A stretch of 64,000 bases of DNA from Pirellulaceae bacterium (GTDB lineage: Bacteria; Planctomycetota; Planctomycetia; Pirellulales; Pirellulaceae), in NCBI GenBank assembly GCA_018402565.1, contig JAGYIQ010000003.1, forward strand, positions 748,130 to 812,129, read 5' to 3'. How positions within the stretch are numbered: position 1 is the stretch's first letter; each line of letters opens with the position of its first letter. This document shows, one piece after another, positions 44,283 through 53,605 of the stretch. The notes under the pieces were generated by a model, which made no database searches, had not been told where the DNA came from, and saw only the letters and a list, made by a program, of their open reading frames with translations. The position numbers were made by a program, and so were the translations under genes.

Positions 44283-46289
44283 CTATAAGCTGGCGACCGC
44301 GGGAGCAGCCGCCGCTCGAGCGGCCATCGGATCGACCTGAGCCGACTTGGCGGCCGCCCGTCGCTTCCACACGGTCTCAATTTCTTCGGCACCGACCAAC
44401 CCGTATAGCCGCGGACGTGGCGGAATAGACGAAGTGTCGATGTCCTCGTAAGAAAGTTTCGGCTGACCATCGACCAAAGTGGCGATGGTCGACTTCAACC
44501 ACTTGTCCGTATTGGCTTGGAAGCGATCACACCACTGTTCCGCCTCTTGCAGGCGTCCCTCTCGTGTGTCCGACGTCAGGCTGGGCATCGAGAAGTCCGG
44601 CTTGAAGTGGGCACCGCGGCATTCGTCTCGTTGCAACGCCCCCCAGAGAATCGCCTTGGCCAATGGGAACATGTCCATCAGAGCCTTGGTGAAGATCACG
44701 TTCTGGTTCGTCCAGCTGCCCGTATCGACTACGGTCGCGACGTTGGCCCTTTGCTCCAACTCCTCGACGGTGGCGATGGCGGCTTTGAGTTGGTCGTTCC
44801 GGCGAACCACGGTCGCCGCTCGAGTCATCAAGTCGCCCAATTCCTGGTGGATCTGGTACGGGTTCTGATCGCTACTGGGCCGCTGCAAAACCGCCTGATG
44901 CTGTTCCTTGGCCGCTGCGACTGCCTGCTGGAAGACGGCGGGTGGCAGGTCGGCCGCGGCAGTCTTCGACTGTTTCAGCTTATTTTCGATACCTGGCCCG
45001 ACCATCAAGCCCGTGAAGATACAGCTGAGCAACGAGTTGGCACCCAGTCGATTGGCACCGTGGTAGTGGTAGTCGCACTCACCAATGGCGTACAAGTTGG
45101 GGATGTTGGTCTCGTGGTTCCGCGGCGAACCGACGACCAAGCCACCGCTGCTGCTCCGCTCGTAATCCGTCCACAGGCCACCCATCGAGTAGTGCACGGC
45201 CGGGAAGATCTTCATCGGGACCTCGCGCGGGTCCACGCCCTGGAACTTCTGATAGATGTCCAAGATGCCGCCCAGCTTTCGATCCAATTCCGCTTTCGGG
45301 ATGTGCGTCAGGTCCAAGTAGACGCACATCTTGTCGGCATCGACACTCAGGCCTTCATTGACGCAGATGTCGAAGATCTCGCGCGTCGCGATGTCCCGGG
45401 GCACTAGGTTCATGTAGGCGGGGTACCGCTCTTCCAGAAAGTAGTACCGCTCGGATTCGGGGATCAGCTTCGGGTCACGTGTGTCCTGCGACCGCCGTGG
45501 CACCCACACGCGACCGCCTTCCCCACGAGCCGACTCGCTCATGAGACGCAGCTTATCTGCCCCGGGGATCGCCGTCGGGTGCACCTGGATAAACTCAGCG
45601 TTCCCGTACTTGGCACCAGCTCGGAAGCAGCGGCTGGCGGCGCTGCCGTTGCACATGACGCTCATTGTGGACCGGCCGTAAACCAAGCCAGGACCGCCGC
45701 TGGCGACCACCACCGCGTCGGCGGGCAACGCCAAGAACTCCATGCTGTGCAAGTTCTGAATCACAACGCCGCGACAGGCACCGTTGTCATCCACAATCGG
45801 CGACGTGAAATCGTAATGCTCGAACTTACGCACCAGCCCCTCGGCTTCCCAACGCCGAACCTGTTCATCCAGAGCGTACAGGAGTTGCTGGCCGGTCGTC
45901 GCACCCGCAAAGGCAGTTCGCTTGTACAGCGTTCCGCCGAATCGGCGGCGGTCCAAGAAACCCTCCCCAGTCCGATTGAACGTCACACCCAACCGGTCCA
46001 TCAGGTCGATGACTTTTGGGGCCCACTCGCACATTTCCTTCACCGGCGGTTGGTGATTGAGAAAGTCGCCGCCATAAACGGTATCGTCGAAATGTTTCCA
46101 TTCCGAATCGCCCAATTGCCGCGTGGCGTCGTTGCAGCTGTTGATCCCACCTTGGGCGCACACGCTGTGCGAGCGTTTCACCGGTACCAAGCTGACCAGA
46201 TCTACTGGGATACCCAGTTCGCATAGTTTCATGGTCATCGATAAACCGCTAAGGCCACCGCCTACCACCACGACACGTTGCTTCGCCAT
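44283..46289 (-). CDS. sdhA: Succinate dehydrogenase flavoprotein subunit
   Basis: Oxidises succinate to fumarate with covalent FAD. The 668-residue protein opens with VVVVGGGLSGLSM (FAD site). The RSHSVCAQGGINSC segment carries the histidine that binds FAD covalently. HPTAIPGADKLRLMSESARGEGG holds active-site residues, and the protein closes with the usual SdhA C-terminal domain. A ggaagg ribosome site precedes the ATG. Reverse (fumarate reductase) use is possible in such type B complexes. Confidence 0.95.
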   Translation of the reverse strand: MAKQRVVVVGGGLSGLSMTMKLCELGIPVDLVSLVPVKRSHSVCAQGGINSCNDATRQLGDSEWKHFDDTVYGGDFLNHQPPVKEMCEWAPKVIDLMDRLGVTFNRTGEGFLDRRRFGGTLYKRTAFAGATTGQQLLYALDEQVRRWEAEGLVRKFEHYDFTSPIVDDNGACRGVVIQNLHSMEFLALPADAVVVASGGPGLVYGRSTMSVMCNGSAASRCFRAGAKYGNAEFIQVHPTAIPGADKLRLMSESARGEGGRVWVPRRSQDTRDPKLIPESERYYFLEERYPAYMNLVPRDIATREIFDICVNEGLSVDADKMCVYLDLTHIPKAELDRKLGGILDIYQKFQGVDPREVPMKIFPAVHYSMGGLWTDYERSSSGGLVVGSPRNHETNIPNLYAIGECDYHYHGANRLGANSLLSCIFTGLMVGPGIENKLKQSKTAAADLPPAVFQQAVAAAKEQHQAVLQRPSSDQNPYQIHQELGDLMTRAATVVRRNDQLKAAIATVEELEQRANVATVVDTGSWTNQNVIFTKALMDMFPLAKAILWGALQRDECRGAHFKPDFSMPSLTSDTREGRLQEAEQWCDRFQANTDKWLKSTIATLVDGQPKLSYEDIDTSSIPPRPRLYGLVGAEEIETVWKRRAAAKSAQVDPMAARAAAAPAVASL

Positions 46290-46409
46290 TGGATCTCTAC
46301 CTTCCGTCTAGTCCGCCCAATTCACTCGACTTGTCCAACACCCCACTACCCGCTGGGCCACGCCCCACACCCACGCCAGCTTCGTGTGCGTTCTTGACGC
46401 ACACGAGCC

Positions 46410-46463
46410 AACCGCTTCGCCCCGTCCAACCGCTTCGCCCCGTCAAACCGCTTCGCCCCGTCC
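46410..46463. repeat. 18-bp tandem repeat between sdhC and sdhA
   Basis: Three copies of aaccgcttcgccccgtcc (46410, 46428, 46446; small changes) sit in the 230-bp spacer between sdhC and sdhA. A terminator-like stem is not formed by the array itself. Confidence 0.88.
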
Positions 46464-46519
46464 ACGAGCAGCCTTCTGCTGCTGGCTTAACCGCGTGCTC
46501 GGAGCACCTCGCTTCACGA

Positions 46520-47335
46520 CTACGGTTTCGCCGTCCCCGCCTGTTCTTCCAACAGTTTCGGGTTGGTCAGCTTCTTCGCATTCGGAACGACTCGACCCGT
46601 ATTCACACTTTCCGTGTACATGCGGTTCTCGATGTCTTCGGCCTTTTGGGCATCCAGCGTCATGAAACCGCCCAGGGCACTAAAGCCAATCAACAGGATA
46701 CCCACGCCGATAGCCGCACAGATCCGATCAGCTCGTTTCTGGGCCGCGGGTGAGATCCATACACCCCAGGTGATGCCCATCGTCCAGACGCCGTTGGCGA
46801 AGTGGAACACGGAGGCCGCGATGCCGATTGCGTACAGAATCGGCCAGACGATGTTCGCCTGCATGGCCATGGCCGCGGTACTGGCGGCGTTGTACGCACG
46901 GAATTGGGCCAGCCCCAAGCTGTGCATCAACTTCTCCCAGAAGCCGACATGGAACCATCCGTGCATGTGGGCGACATGCGAGACGATGAACACGAACGCG
47001 ATCAGGCCAGTGATTCGCTGGGCGACGTACCGCCAGTTCTTGGCGGTCCCGTAACTGCTGGTGTTGAACTGCCCGCTGTAGGCGATGTACACGCCAAAAA
47101 TCGCATGGAAGAGCAACGGCAGGAAGATCGCGCCCCACTCGACGAACACCAGCGCGTTGCCCAACGAGTGAATCGCGTAAACAGCGTTTTGGAACGCTTC
47201 AACGCCATTGAGAATCGAGGCGTTGGTGATCAGGTGGACGCACATGTACAAACCGACGGGTACGAGGCCCGTCAGCGAGTGGATCCTGCGGAGCAGGAAT
47301 TCGTGTTTCTGGATAAACGTCAGTTCGTTCGTCAT
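46520..47335 (-). CDS. sdhC: Succinate dehydrogenase cytochrome b subunit
   Basis: Membrane anchor of a type B (single large anchor, di-heme-like) complex II. The 271-residue protein has five hydrophobic segments, with histidines in LLRRIHSLTGLVPVG, YMCVHLITNA, HVAHMHGWFHVG and SVFHFANGVWTMG that can bind heme. It opens MTNELTFIQKHEFLL. No separate SdhD gene is present, in line with type B. First gene of the operon. Confidence 0.9.
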   Translation of the reverse strand: MTNELTFIQKHEFLLRRIHSLTGLVPVGLYMCVHLITNASILNGVEAFQNAVYAIHSLGNALVFVEWGAIFLPLLFHAIFGVYIAYSGQFNTSSYGTAKNWRYVAQRITGLIAFVFIVSHVAHMHGWFHVGFWEKLMHSLGLAQFRAYNAASTAAMAMQANIVWPILYAIGIAASVFHFANGVWTMGITWGVWISPAAQKRADRICAAIGVGILLIGFSALGGFMTLDAQKAEDIENRMYTESVNTGRVVPNAKKLTNPKLLEEQAGTAKP

Positions 47336-47948
47336 GTCGCCAACGCAACCTTCCCAACATGGGGTCGCTCACCCGACCGGCGAGCTGACCAATCAATTGA
47401 AGTACCCGAATCCCCTGGCACCGATTCACCCTGTCGCCAGGCCAGGCCATGCGACATTTCGACTCAAAAACCGTCCACCGCGGGGGCCGGAGGACCGAAT
47501 ATTCCGCTCGAGCAGCCTGAACCGGGCCGATCGAGGACGGTTTCGATCGGCCGAGACCGACTCGGAGGACGCTGCTGACACAGCCGTTTTTCGGGTTGCG
47601 GGGCATGTATCCGCCTCATTCGAGGTGCTGGACGCATTCCGGTCCCGAAAAATCGACGACTCCTCGTGCTAGACGCCGAAAGTATACGACTCTTTGGGGC
47701 AAAACCGCAACGGGTATCCCTGCCACGTCCGACCCTGTCACGCACGTTCCGGCAGGCTCTCTCAGCGATTGGCGTGTCGTCTGCCAAGTGAAGCCATGCG
47801 CCGACGGACGATCCGCTACCCAATCCGGACGACCAACCTGAGCCGACGAGCCGACGACTGCCACCGCGGCCAGGTGAAGACAACTGGCCCGCACCACCCA
47901 GCCAGCCGTTATCACCAGCCAGCCGTTATCACCAGCCAGCCGATGCCA
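47336..47948. other. Gene-free stretch upstream of sdhC
   Basis: About 610 bp that should hold the sdh promoter. A fragment, gacgcattccggtcccgaaaa followed by atcgac near 47629-47655, resembles the repeats at 27.1 kb. A 17-bp tandem repeat, cagccagccgttatcac, lies at 47899-47943 (two full copies and a partial). No gene seen. Confidence 0.6.
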
Positions 47949-48509
47949 TCAGTCGAACTTCAACTGCAGCTGCGTGTTCTCTTCTTCGTCCGGTGCGAAC
48001 TCTTTGAACAGCAGACTGGGCTGAATATCGCGATTATTCTGGTATTTGTCGCTGCGATACTCTTCGTAAGAGCCTTTGATTTCGTGATAGAAAATCTGGC
48101 AGATCGAAACCCCCGCGTAGATGCGAACGGGTTGAACGGCGAACATTTCCAAGGTCCAGTAGCCCTTGAAGCCGACATCGCCGAAACCGGCGGTCACGTG
48201 GACGAATAAGCCCAAGCGCCCGACACTGGAGCGCCCCTCGATCATCGGCACGAGATTGTGTGTTTCGGTGCGTTCGACGGTGCGTCCGAGGTACAACCGG
48301 CGCGGCTCCAGAACCAGGCCACCGACGGGGATCTCCAGTCGCTGGACGCGGTTGAGTTTTTTCATGTCCAACACGACCTCTTCGTACACCATTAGCTCGT
48401 GGTGCAGCGTCAGGTTGTAGCTGTTGGGATTCAGGTTCGCGGGATCGTAGGGATCGATGTTGATGTCGCCACCCAACCGCCGCGCAATCTCCTCACCGGA
48501 CAAAATCAT
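47949..48509 (-). CDS. dcd: dCTP deaminase
   Basis: Deaminates dCTP to dUTP for thymidylate supply. The 186-residue trimeric-fold protein shows MILSGEEIARRL, NLNPNSYNLTLHHEL, the active-site segment EGRSSVGRLGLFVHVTAGFGD and the closing SICQIFYHEIKG. It starts 4 bp inside the end of oleD (ATGA overlap), so it is translated from the oleCD transcript. A bifunctional dCTP deaminase/dUTPase cannot be excluded by eye. Confidence 0.93.
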   Translation of the reverse strand: MILSGEEIARRLGGDINIDPYDPANLNPNSYNLTLHHELMVYEEVVLDMKKLNRVQRLEIPVGGLVLEPRRLYLGRTVERTETHNLVPMIEGRSSVGRLGLFVHVTAGFGDVGFKGYWTLEMFAVQPVRIYAGVSICQIFYHEIKGSYEEYRSDKYQNNRDIQPSLLFKEFAPDEEENTQLQLKFD

Positions 48510-49780
48510 TTCGAGTCCTCTGTTTCATCGGCATATTCGACACCCGCGGCCAAGCGATCGCGTCCGGGAGGGCGAGATCGATCATCGGGATCGGGGGCCG
48601 CGTCCGCCGGATCCTCGTAGATATCCTCTTCGTCATCGTACCCCTCCAGGTCCTCGTCTTCCGGGGATTCAGCCGGCTTTTCAGACCGCTTGCGGTACTT
48701 TTCCTGCCAATCCAGTTGCCGTTGCCGCTGCCGCTCGACCTCCTCCAAGCTGCGATTGTAGGGAATCGTTTGGTCGGCCAGGGCGGTTTCACCGGACAGG
48801 TAGCGTCCCAGCCGATCCATGGCCTCTTCGAAGGAGACGACGGAGCGGAGCCCGAAGTCGCGGCGGGCTTTGCCGATGTTGTAGTAGTGGTGATGCGCCA
48901 ATTGGCAGGCCAGGAACCGCGTCATGATCGGCTCGTGATCCTGCCAGTTGAACCATTCGTAGATCGTTTCCATCAATCGGCCGGCCGTGTAAGCCGTGGA
49001 GAACGACACCGAGCGGCGGACGCGTGGCACGCCCGCCAACATCAGGATTTCGTTGATCCACAGCCACAAGTTTACCGGCTGGCCTTCACTGACGAAGTAC
49101 GCCTGGCCGCCGACCGGCGAATCGGGTGTCAACGCGTCGGCTGCCTGCAGGTGCGCAGCGGCGGCGTTGTCCACGTAGATCATGTCGACTTGATTTTCGC
49201 CATCGCCCACCCGCTTCAGCTTATTCAGCCGCGCTCGCTCCAACAGCCGCGGTATCAAGTGCTGGTCCCCCGGCCCCCAGATCAAATGGGGCCGCAGGGC
49301 ACAGGTCAACAGGCGCGTGCGATCGTGCGAGTCCAGCACCTCCTGTTCGGCCAGGGCTTTGCTGTGCGGGTAGTGGCACAAAAACCGCCGCGGGTAGGGC
49401 TCGGTTTCATCCACGCCGGCCTGATCCGCGCCGTTGAACACGACGCTGGGGGAACTCGTGTAGACCAACTGTTGCACGCCGGTTTGGCGACAGGCATCGA
49501 TGACGTTGCGGGTGCCGACGGTGTTGATCGAATGGTACCGGTCCCAGGGACCCCAGATGCCGGCCACTGCCGCGGTGTGGAACACGACTTGGCAATCGCG
49601 ACAGGCTTCCGCCACCGCCGCGGCGTCGCGCACATCGCCCTGGATCGTCTCCACCCCCAATTTCTCGAGGAACGGGTAGGGATTGCGCCCCAAGACGCGG
49701 ACGCGGTTGCCACGATGGACCAACTGACGCACGATGGCGCTGCCCAAGAACCCACCGCCGCCGGTAACGAGTGCTCTCAT
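48506..49780 (-). CDS. oleD: OleD-like 2-alkyl-3-oxoalkanoate reductase with acidic tail
   Basis: An NAD(P)-dependent short-chain dehydrogenase of the 3-beta-HSD group; in olefin synthesis OleD reduces the 2-alkyl-3-ketoacid made by OleA. The nucleotide site is MRALVTGGGGFLGSAIV, and the catalytic pair lies in YTSSPSVVF and YPHSKALAEQ (Y and K). About 100 extra C-terminal residues, rich in Glu/Asp/Pro, are not typical. The ATG at 49780 overlaps the oleC stop as ATGA. Assignment is supported mainly by the adjacency to oleC; oleA and oleB are not here. Confidence 0.82.
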   Translation of the reverse strand: MRALVTGGGGFLGSAIVRQLVHRGNRVRVLGRNPYPFLEKLGVETIQGDVRDAAAVAEACRDCQVVFHTAAVAGIWGPWDRYHSINTVGTRNVIDACRQTGVQQLVYTSSPSVVFNGADQAGVDETEPYPRRFLCHYPHSKALAEQEVLDSHDRTRLLTCALRPHLIWGPGDQHLIPRLLERARLNKLKRVGDGENQVDMIYVDNAAAAHLQAADALTPDSPVGGQAYFVSEGQPVNLWLWINEILMLAGVPRVRRSVSFSTAYTAGRLMETIYEWFNWQDHEPIMTRFLACQLAHHHYYNIGKARRDFGLRSVVSFEEAMDRLGRYLSGETALADQTIPYNRSLEEVERQRQRQLDWQEKYRKRSEKPAESPEDEDLEGYDDEEDIYEDPADAAPDPDDRSRPPGRDRLAAGVEYADETEDSK

Positions 49781-51657
49781 GAGGCCTCCGTCGCGGGAAT
49801 TTGGCCAGCGGCCCACACCGCCAATTTCTCGCGGAAAATCTTCGAGTTGTGCCGAATATCCACGGGCAATTTCCTCAATAACAAATAATGCCTGACCCCG
49901 TCCAGCCCCACGTCAGTGGCTCCTGGCGCCGCGGCGGCCATGGCCCGGATCTCCCCCAACAACTTCTGCTGGGCCGCCGCCTCTTTGCCCCAAGCCTGCG
50001 GCCAAGGTTCCACGACCAGGACCGGGGTCTGCCCTCCCAACGGTCCGACGCCCACGAGCGCCGAGCGGTAGACGGCGGGATGCGTGTTGACGATCGCCTC
50101 GACGGGGATCGTGAACAGGGTCCTGTGAGGCGTGACCACGCGGTGTCCCTTGCGGCCGCAGAACCAAAAACGGCCCTGCGAGTCCAAGTATCCCACATCT
50201 CCCATTCGATGCCAGACGGCGTCAGTCTGCGGGTCGTGCACCTTGTGCAAGTCGTTGGCCTCCGTCCGTGTCACGTAGCGCGGGCTGACCACCGAGCCAC
50301 TGACCATCAATTCGCCGATCTCCCCGCAGGCCACCTCGCGAGTATCGGCCAAGGTCAACAAGGGGCCGTCCGAGATCTCGATCACTCGCCAGCGGATCTC
50401 GGGGAACGGGCGGCCGACACAGGTTCCTCGGCCACGCGCGGTCTCGGCCGTTGTCTCCCCGAGGATCTCGGCGGCCGAATTCGAGGCGACAGGCAAGGCC
50501 TCGGTGGCCCCGTAGGGCGTGTGGATCTGACCGCCCTCGCCCAGCAACGCCTGCACACGTCGCAGGACATGGCCGGGCACCGGAGCCCCCGCGGAGAATA
50601 CTTGCCGCAGCGTGGGCAACCGGATCCCGTGCCGCTCGCAGTACAGACTGACCGTATTCCACAACGCCGGGGACCCGAAACTCTGGTTGGCGCCCCATTG
50701 CTCGACCGCGCGGATCAGGTGCGGTGGGTGCACGTCGGCCGGCCGCGTGGGGTCCATCTGCGGGATGACGGTGGTGACCCCCATGCCAATATTGAACAAC
50801 GCAAACAGCGGGAAGCCGGACAGATCCACCCCGCCCGGCTGGATATTGTAGAAATCACGAATTTGTGTGGCTTGGCGAATGAACATCTCATGCGAGTAGT
50901 ACACGCCTTTGGGCGGGCCGGTACTCCCGGTCGTAAAGATGATCGCCGCTTGATCGCTGGCTTTGGTCTGATTGATCAGCCGCTGCGACCCGCGGCCGCA
51001 GGCTTGCAATTGCTGGTAAGTCGACCCGCCCCACCCCCAGCGTCGTCCCACCGTGACATGATGCACCGCGTCAGGAAACCGCCGCCGGAACACCAACCGC
51101 ATGACGTGGGCCAACGGGATGCCGACAAATCCTTGCGGTTGGCATTCCGCCAAGCACTGCAACATGTTCTGGCGGCCCATGCCCGGGTCGATCAAGATTT
51201 GCACCATGCCGGCGCGCATCAAAGCAAACACCAAACCGATGAACTCGATGCCGGGCCGCACCATCAAGGCCAAGCGGGTGCCGGGAGGGATGCCCGAATC
51301 CAGCAGCCCACGGGCCAAGTCGCTGGTCAAGTCGTCCAGCTCCGCGTAGGTGATCGATCGCCATCCCGGCGGATCAGCGGAGACTGGCCCGCCGCTCGTG
51401 CCCGCGGACGTGGGGCGACGCCCAACCCCGCGCTGGGGTACGACCACCGCTCGGTGATGCGGGACCTGAGCGGCCGCATGCGACAGGAGCTGCGACACAT
51501 TGTGCAGTCCATCCGCCTCCAAGCGGGCGAATTGGTTGAACTCAGACAATCCTTCTTCCTTTACTCCTAACACGGTTGGATCAGCGGTCACCTCCCGCCC
51601 CGCGAGCTCGCCCCCCCAGGTTGCTCTTTCCCGAAAAACTCGGAAATCAGGCGTCAT
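49777..51657 (-). CDS. oleC: OleC-like AMP-dependent acyl ligase (beta-lactone synthetase)
   Basis: A 626-residue adenylate-forming enzyme. OleC converts the beta-hydroxyacid product of OleD into a beta-lactone with ATP. The AMP-binding core reads AAIIFTTGSTGPPKGVYYSHEM, followed by YGATEALPV and the hinge GDVGYLDSQGRFWFCGRKGHRV. A fatty-acyl-CoA or acyl-AMP ligase is the more general call. It is preceded by the lipoprotein peptidase gene (31-bp gap) and coupled to oleD by a 4-bp overlap. Some planctomycetes are reported to make long polyunsaturated hydrocarbons with these genes. Confidence 0.83.
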   Translation of the reverse strand: MTPDFRVFRERATWGGELAGREVTADPTVLGVKEEGLSEFNQFARLEADGLHNVSQLLSHAAAQVPHHRAVVVPQRGVGRRPTSAGTSGGPVSADPPGWRSITYAELDDLTSDLARGLLDSGIPPGTRLALMVRPGIEFIGLVFALMRAGMVQILIDPGMGRQNMLQCLAECQPQGFVGIPLAHVMRLVFRRRFPDAVHHVTVGRRWGWGGSTYQQLQACGRGSQRLINQTKASDQAAIIFTTGSTGPPKGVYYSHEMFIRQATQIRDFYNIQPGGVDLSGFPLFALFNIGMGVTTVIPQMDPTRPADVHPPHLIRAVEQWGANQSFGSPALWNTVSLYCERHGIRLPTLRQVFSAGAPVPGHVLRRVQALLGEGGQIHTPYGATEALPVASNSAAEILGETTAETARGRGTCVGRPFPEIRWRVIEISDGPLLTLADTREVACGEIGELMVSGSVVSPRYVTRTEANDLHKVHDPQTDAVWHRMGDVGYLDSQGRFWFCGRKGHRVVTPHRTLFTIPVEAIVNTHPAVYRSALVGVGPLGGQTPVLVVEPWPQAWGKEAAAQQKLLGEIRAMAAAAPGATDVGLDGVRHYLLLRKLPVDIRHNSKIFREKLAVWAAGQIPATEAS

Positions 51658-51688
51658 GACTCCGAGGCTGTGACTCCGAGGCTGTGAC

Positions 51689-53506
51689 TCAGGGACTTGT
51701 GTCCCGCTTGCGGCCGCTTACTTCGACCTGGCCGGCGTTGTCATCGAGTCGATTCGGCCAATCGTTGACGCGGAGGAACAGGGCCTCGCCCGTGGAGTTC
51801 ACCACCGCGCGAGCTCCCAGCGGCTGCGGTTCTGCCAGAGCCGACAGGCCCGCCAAGATCGGTCTCTCGCCCTCCAGTGCGTACTGGAGCATACCCAGCG
51901 GAGCGCCGCCAGCGTAGCGGATGGTGATGCCGTCGGGCCGAGCTCGCCAAGCGGCCCCGCCCTCGCTCGCGATCTGGTACTCGCCGCTGGCCACGATTTC
52001 CCATTGGCCGGGTGCCAATTTTAAGCCCGTGGCATGCCAGGCGCCGTCGGCGGGGATCGTGACCGTCCAGGCCTCGTCGGTCGTCCGGGTGGCGGTCGCC
52101 CAGCGGATGGCGGTGCGGGCGAAGTCGTGACCGTACTGCAGGGCCGTCGTGTCGACCTGCCATTGGGTTTCCAGCTGCTCCAGGGCCAGCGGCAAATCGC
52201 GAAGGAATTGTCGGCTCCATTCGGTATCGGTCCGACTACCCAGTTGCTGGACGTGCTGCCGGAAGATCGACTGACACTGCGGGTGCTGATCGAACAGGCT
52301 GACGGCCGCCCAGCTCCAGGCATAAGATTCGGTCTGCGGGAACGCTTGCGGTGGGAAACGCAGGACTTCCGTCAAGGTTTTAGGCGCACCCGATTGATAG
52401 GATTCGCGAATCAGTTTCACGCGGCCCCAGTAAGGCACATCTTCTTTGTCGATTCGACGACTTGCCAGCTCCAGTCGCTGGTCTTGCCAGCGATGCAAGG
52501 CCAGGTACTCGGCCAGACCTTCGGCCAGCCACGGTGCGCCGAGAGCTCCGAAATTGTAGGCGCAAAACGCGTGGGTTCCCTCATGCAACAACATGTGCCG
52601 CGTGTAGTACGGCCCCGGTTGATGGTTGACCCAAATCTGGTTGCCGTACTGCCAGCCACCCGGCGGCAATTGTCCACTCGGCAGTTGCCCGGCGGGCGGC
52701 AGCAGCCCAGCCGCCGCAAACTTGGCGGGATCGACGATCAAAAAGCAGGTCAACTGCCAATCGGCAAATCGTCGAGCGTCGGCTCCAAAGAACTCTACCC
52801 ACTGGTCCACCGCCTGCTGCATGACCGGGTGGAACTCCGCGAAGGCGTCCGCGTCGGGGTGGTCGGTCAACAGGAGCAAGTGTCGCGAGACGGAAGCCTG
52901 CAAGCCAAAGGCCCGCAAGGTATCGAGGGCCTGCGGATCGACGGGAACCAAGGTCAAGGGAGGCAGGCGTCGCCGCGGCAGGTACCCGTCGTCGGCCGTC
53001 GCACCGTCGTTCGTTGCACCGTCGTTCGTTGCACCGTCGGCCGTTGCACCGTCGGCCGTCGCAACTGGCGAATGGGTTGGCGTCGTCGATTTCGTGTCCG
53101 CGAGCGGTTTGGAGGGCTCAACCGCGTCGGGGATTGGGTCGGATCTCCCGCTCCTCGACTCCTTGGCACTGGGTCGGTTCGTCGCGGCCGTCGGCGGATC
53201 GCTGCCGCGAGGTGGACCGGTCAGCGATTGGCCTGGGGTCAAATTCGAATCGGGCAGATCACTGGCCGAGGCCACTGTTGGCCCGCCGTTCCCCAGTCGC
53301 CCGGCACCGCTTCCTGTCCCGGCACTGCTTCCTGTCCCGGCGTTGCTCGGTGGCGGAGTCGCTTCTGGGTTAGGTGACGGTTGGCAGCCCAGCCATGGTC
53401 CGAGGCAAACGACCAGAGCGAGGGCCAGTTTCAGCGACGACGAGCACCGGCCTGCTGACTGGTCGCTGCCTCTGCGAGTACCGAATGGAGTGAGTCGTTC
53501 CGTCAA
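51689..53506 (-). CDS. Lipoprotein with gluzincin-like peptidase domain
   Basis: A 605-residue lipoprotein (lipobox L-G-C41 after a hydrophobic leader). A long low-complexity region (about 45-175) rich in Pro, Ser, Thr, Gly and Asp, with repeated ATNDG/ADGAT units, separates it from a metallopeptidase-like domain with H308-EGT-H312 and E329/E333 in WLAEGLAEYLALH. This resembles DUF1570/peptidase-MA proteins. Whether it is active is unknown. It is probably first in the oleC-oleD-dcd transcript. Its start diverges from the symporter gene. Confidence 0.72.
   Translation of the reverse strand: MTERLTPFGTRRGSDQSAGRCSSSLKLALALVVCLGPWLGCQPSPNPEATPPPSNAGTGSSAGTGSGAGRLGNGGPTVASASDLPDSNLTPGQSLTGPPRGSDPPTAATNRPSAKESRSGRSDPIPDAVEPSKPLADTKSTTPTHSPVATADGATADGATNDGATNDGATADDGYLPRRRLPPLTLVPVDPQALDTLRAFGLQASVSRHLLLLTDHPDADAFAEFHPVMQQAVDQWVEFFGADARRFADWQLTCFLIVDPAKFAAAGLLPPAGQLPSGQLPPGGWQYGNQIWVNHQPGPYYTRHMLLHEGTHAFCAYNFGALGAPWLAEGLAEYLALHRWQDQRLELASRRIDKEDVPYWGRVKLIRESYQSGAPKTLTEVLRFPPQAFPQTESYAWSWAAVSLFDQHPQCQSIFRQHVQQLGSRTDTEWSRQFLRDLPLALEQLETQWQVDTTALQYGHDFARTAIRWATATRTTDEAWTVTIPADGAWHATGLKLAPGQWEIVASGEYQIASEGGAAWRARPDGITIRYAGGAPLGMLQYALEGERPILAGLSALAEPQPLGARAVVNSTGEALFLRVNDWPNRLDDNAGQVEVSGRKRDTSP
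52990..53060 (-). repeat. In-frame 15-bp minisatellite (ATNDG/ATADG)
   Basis: Four to five 15-bp units (gttgcaccgtcggcc or gttgcaccgtcgttc on the plus strand) encode repeated A-T-x-D-G in the linker of the lipoprotein. Confidence 0.9.
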
Positions 53507-53605
53507 GTGCTGCGTTCCTTCTCGAGGGACCGTTCTTGCGTGGCTGGAGTGCCCAAAGCATGGGGCCGCGGGCGGTTGTCGTCAAGCGTTGGACCGTATG
53601 TTACC

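Noticed and set aside
49888..51570. A 560-codon open frame on the plus strand opposite oleC
   Set aside because: It is fully antisense to a gene with clear motifs; long antisense frames are expected in GC-rich DNA. No domain seen.
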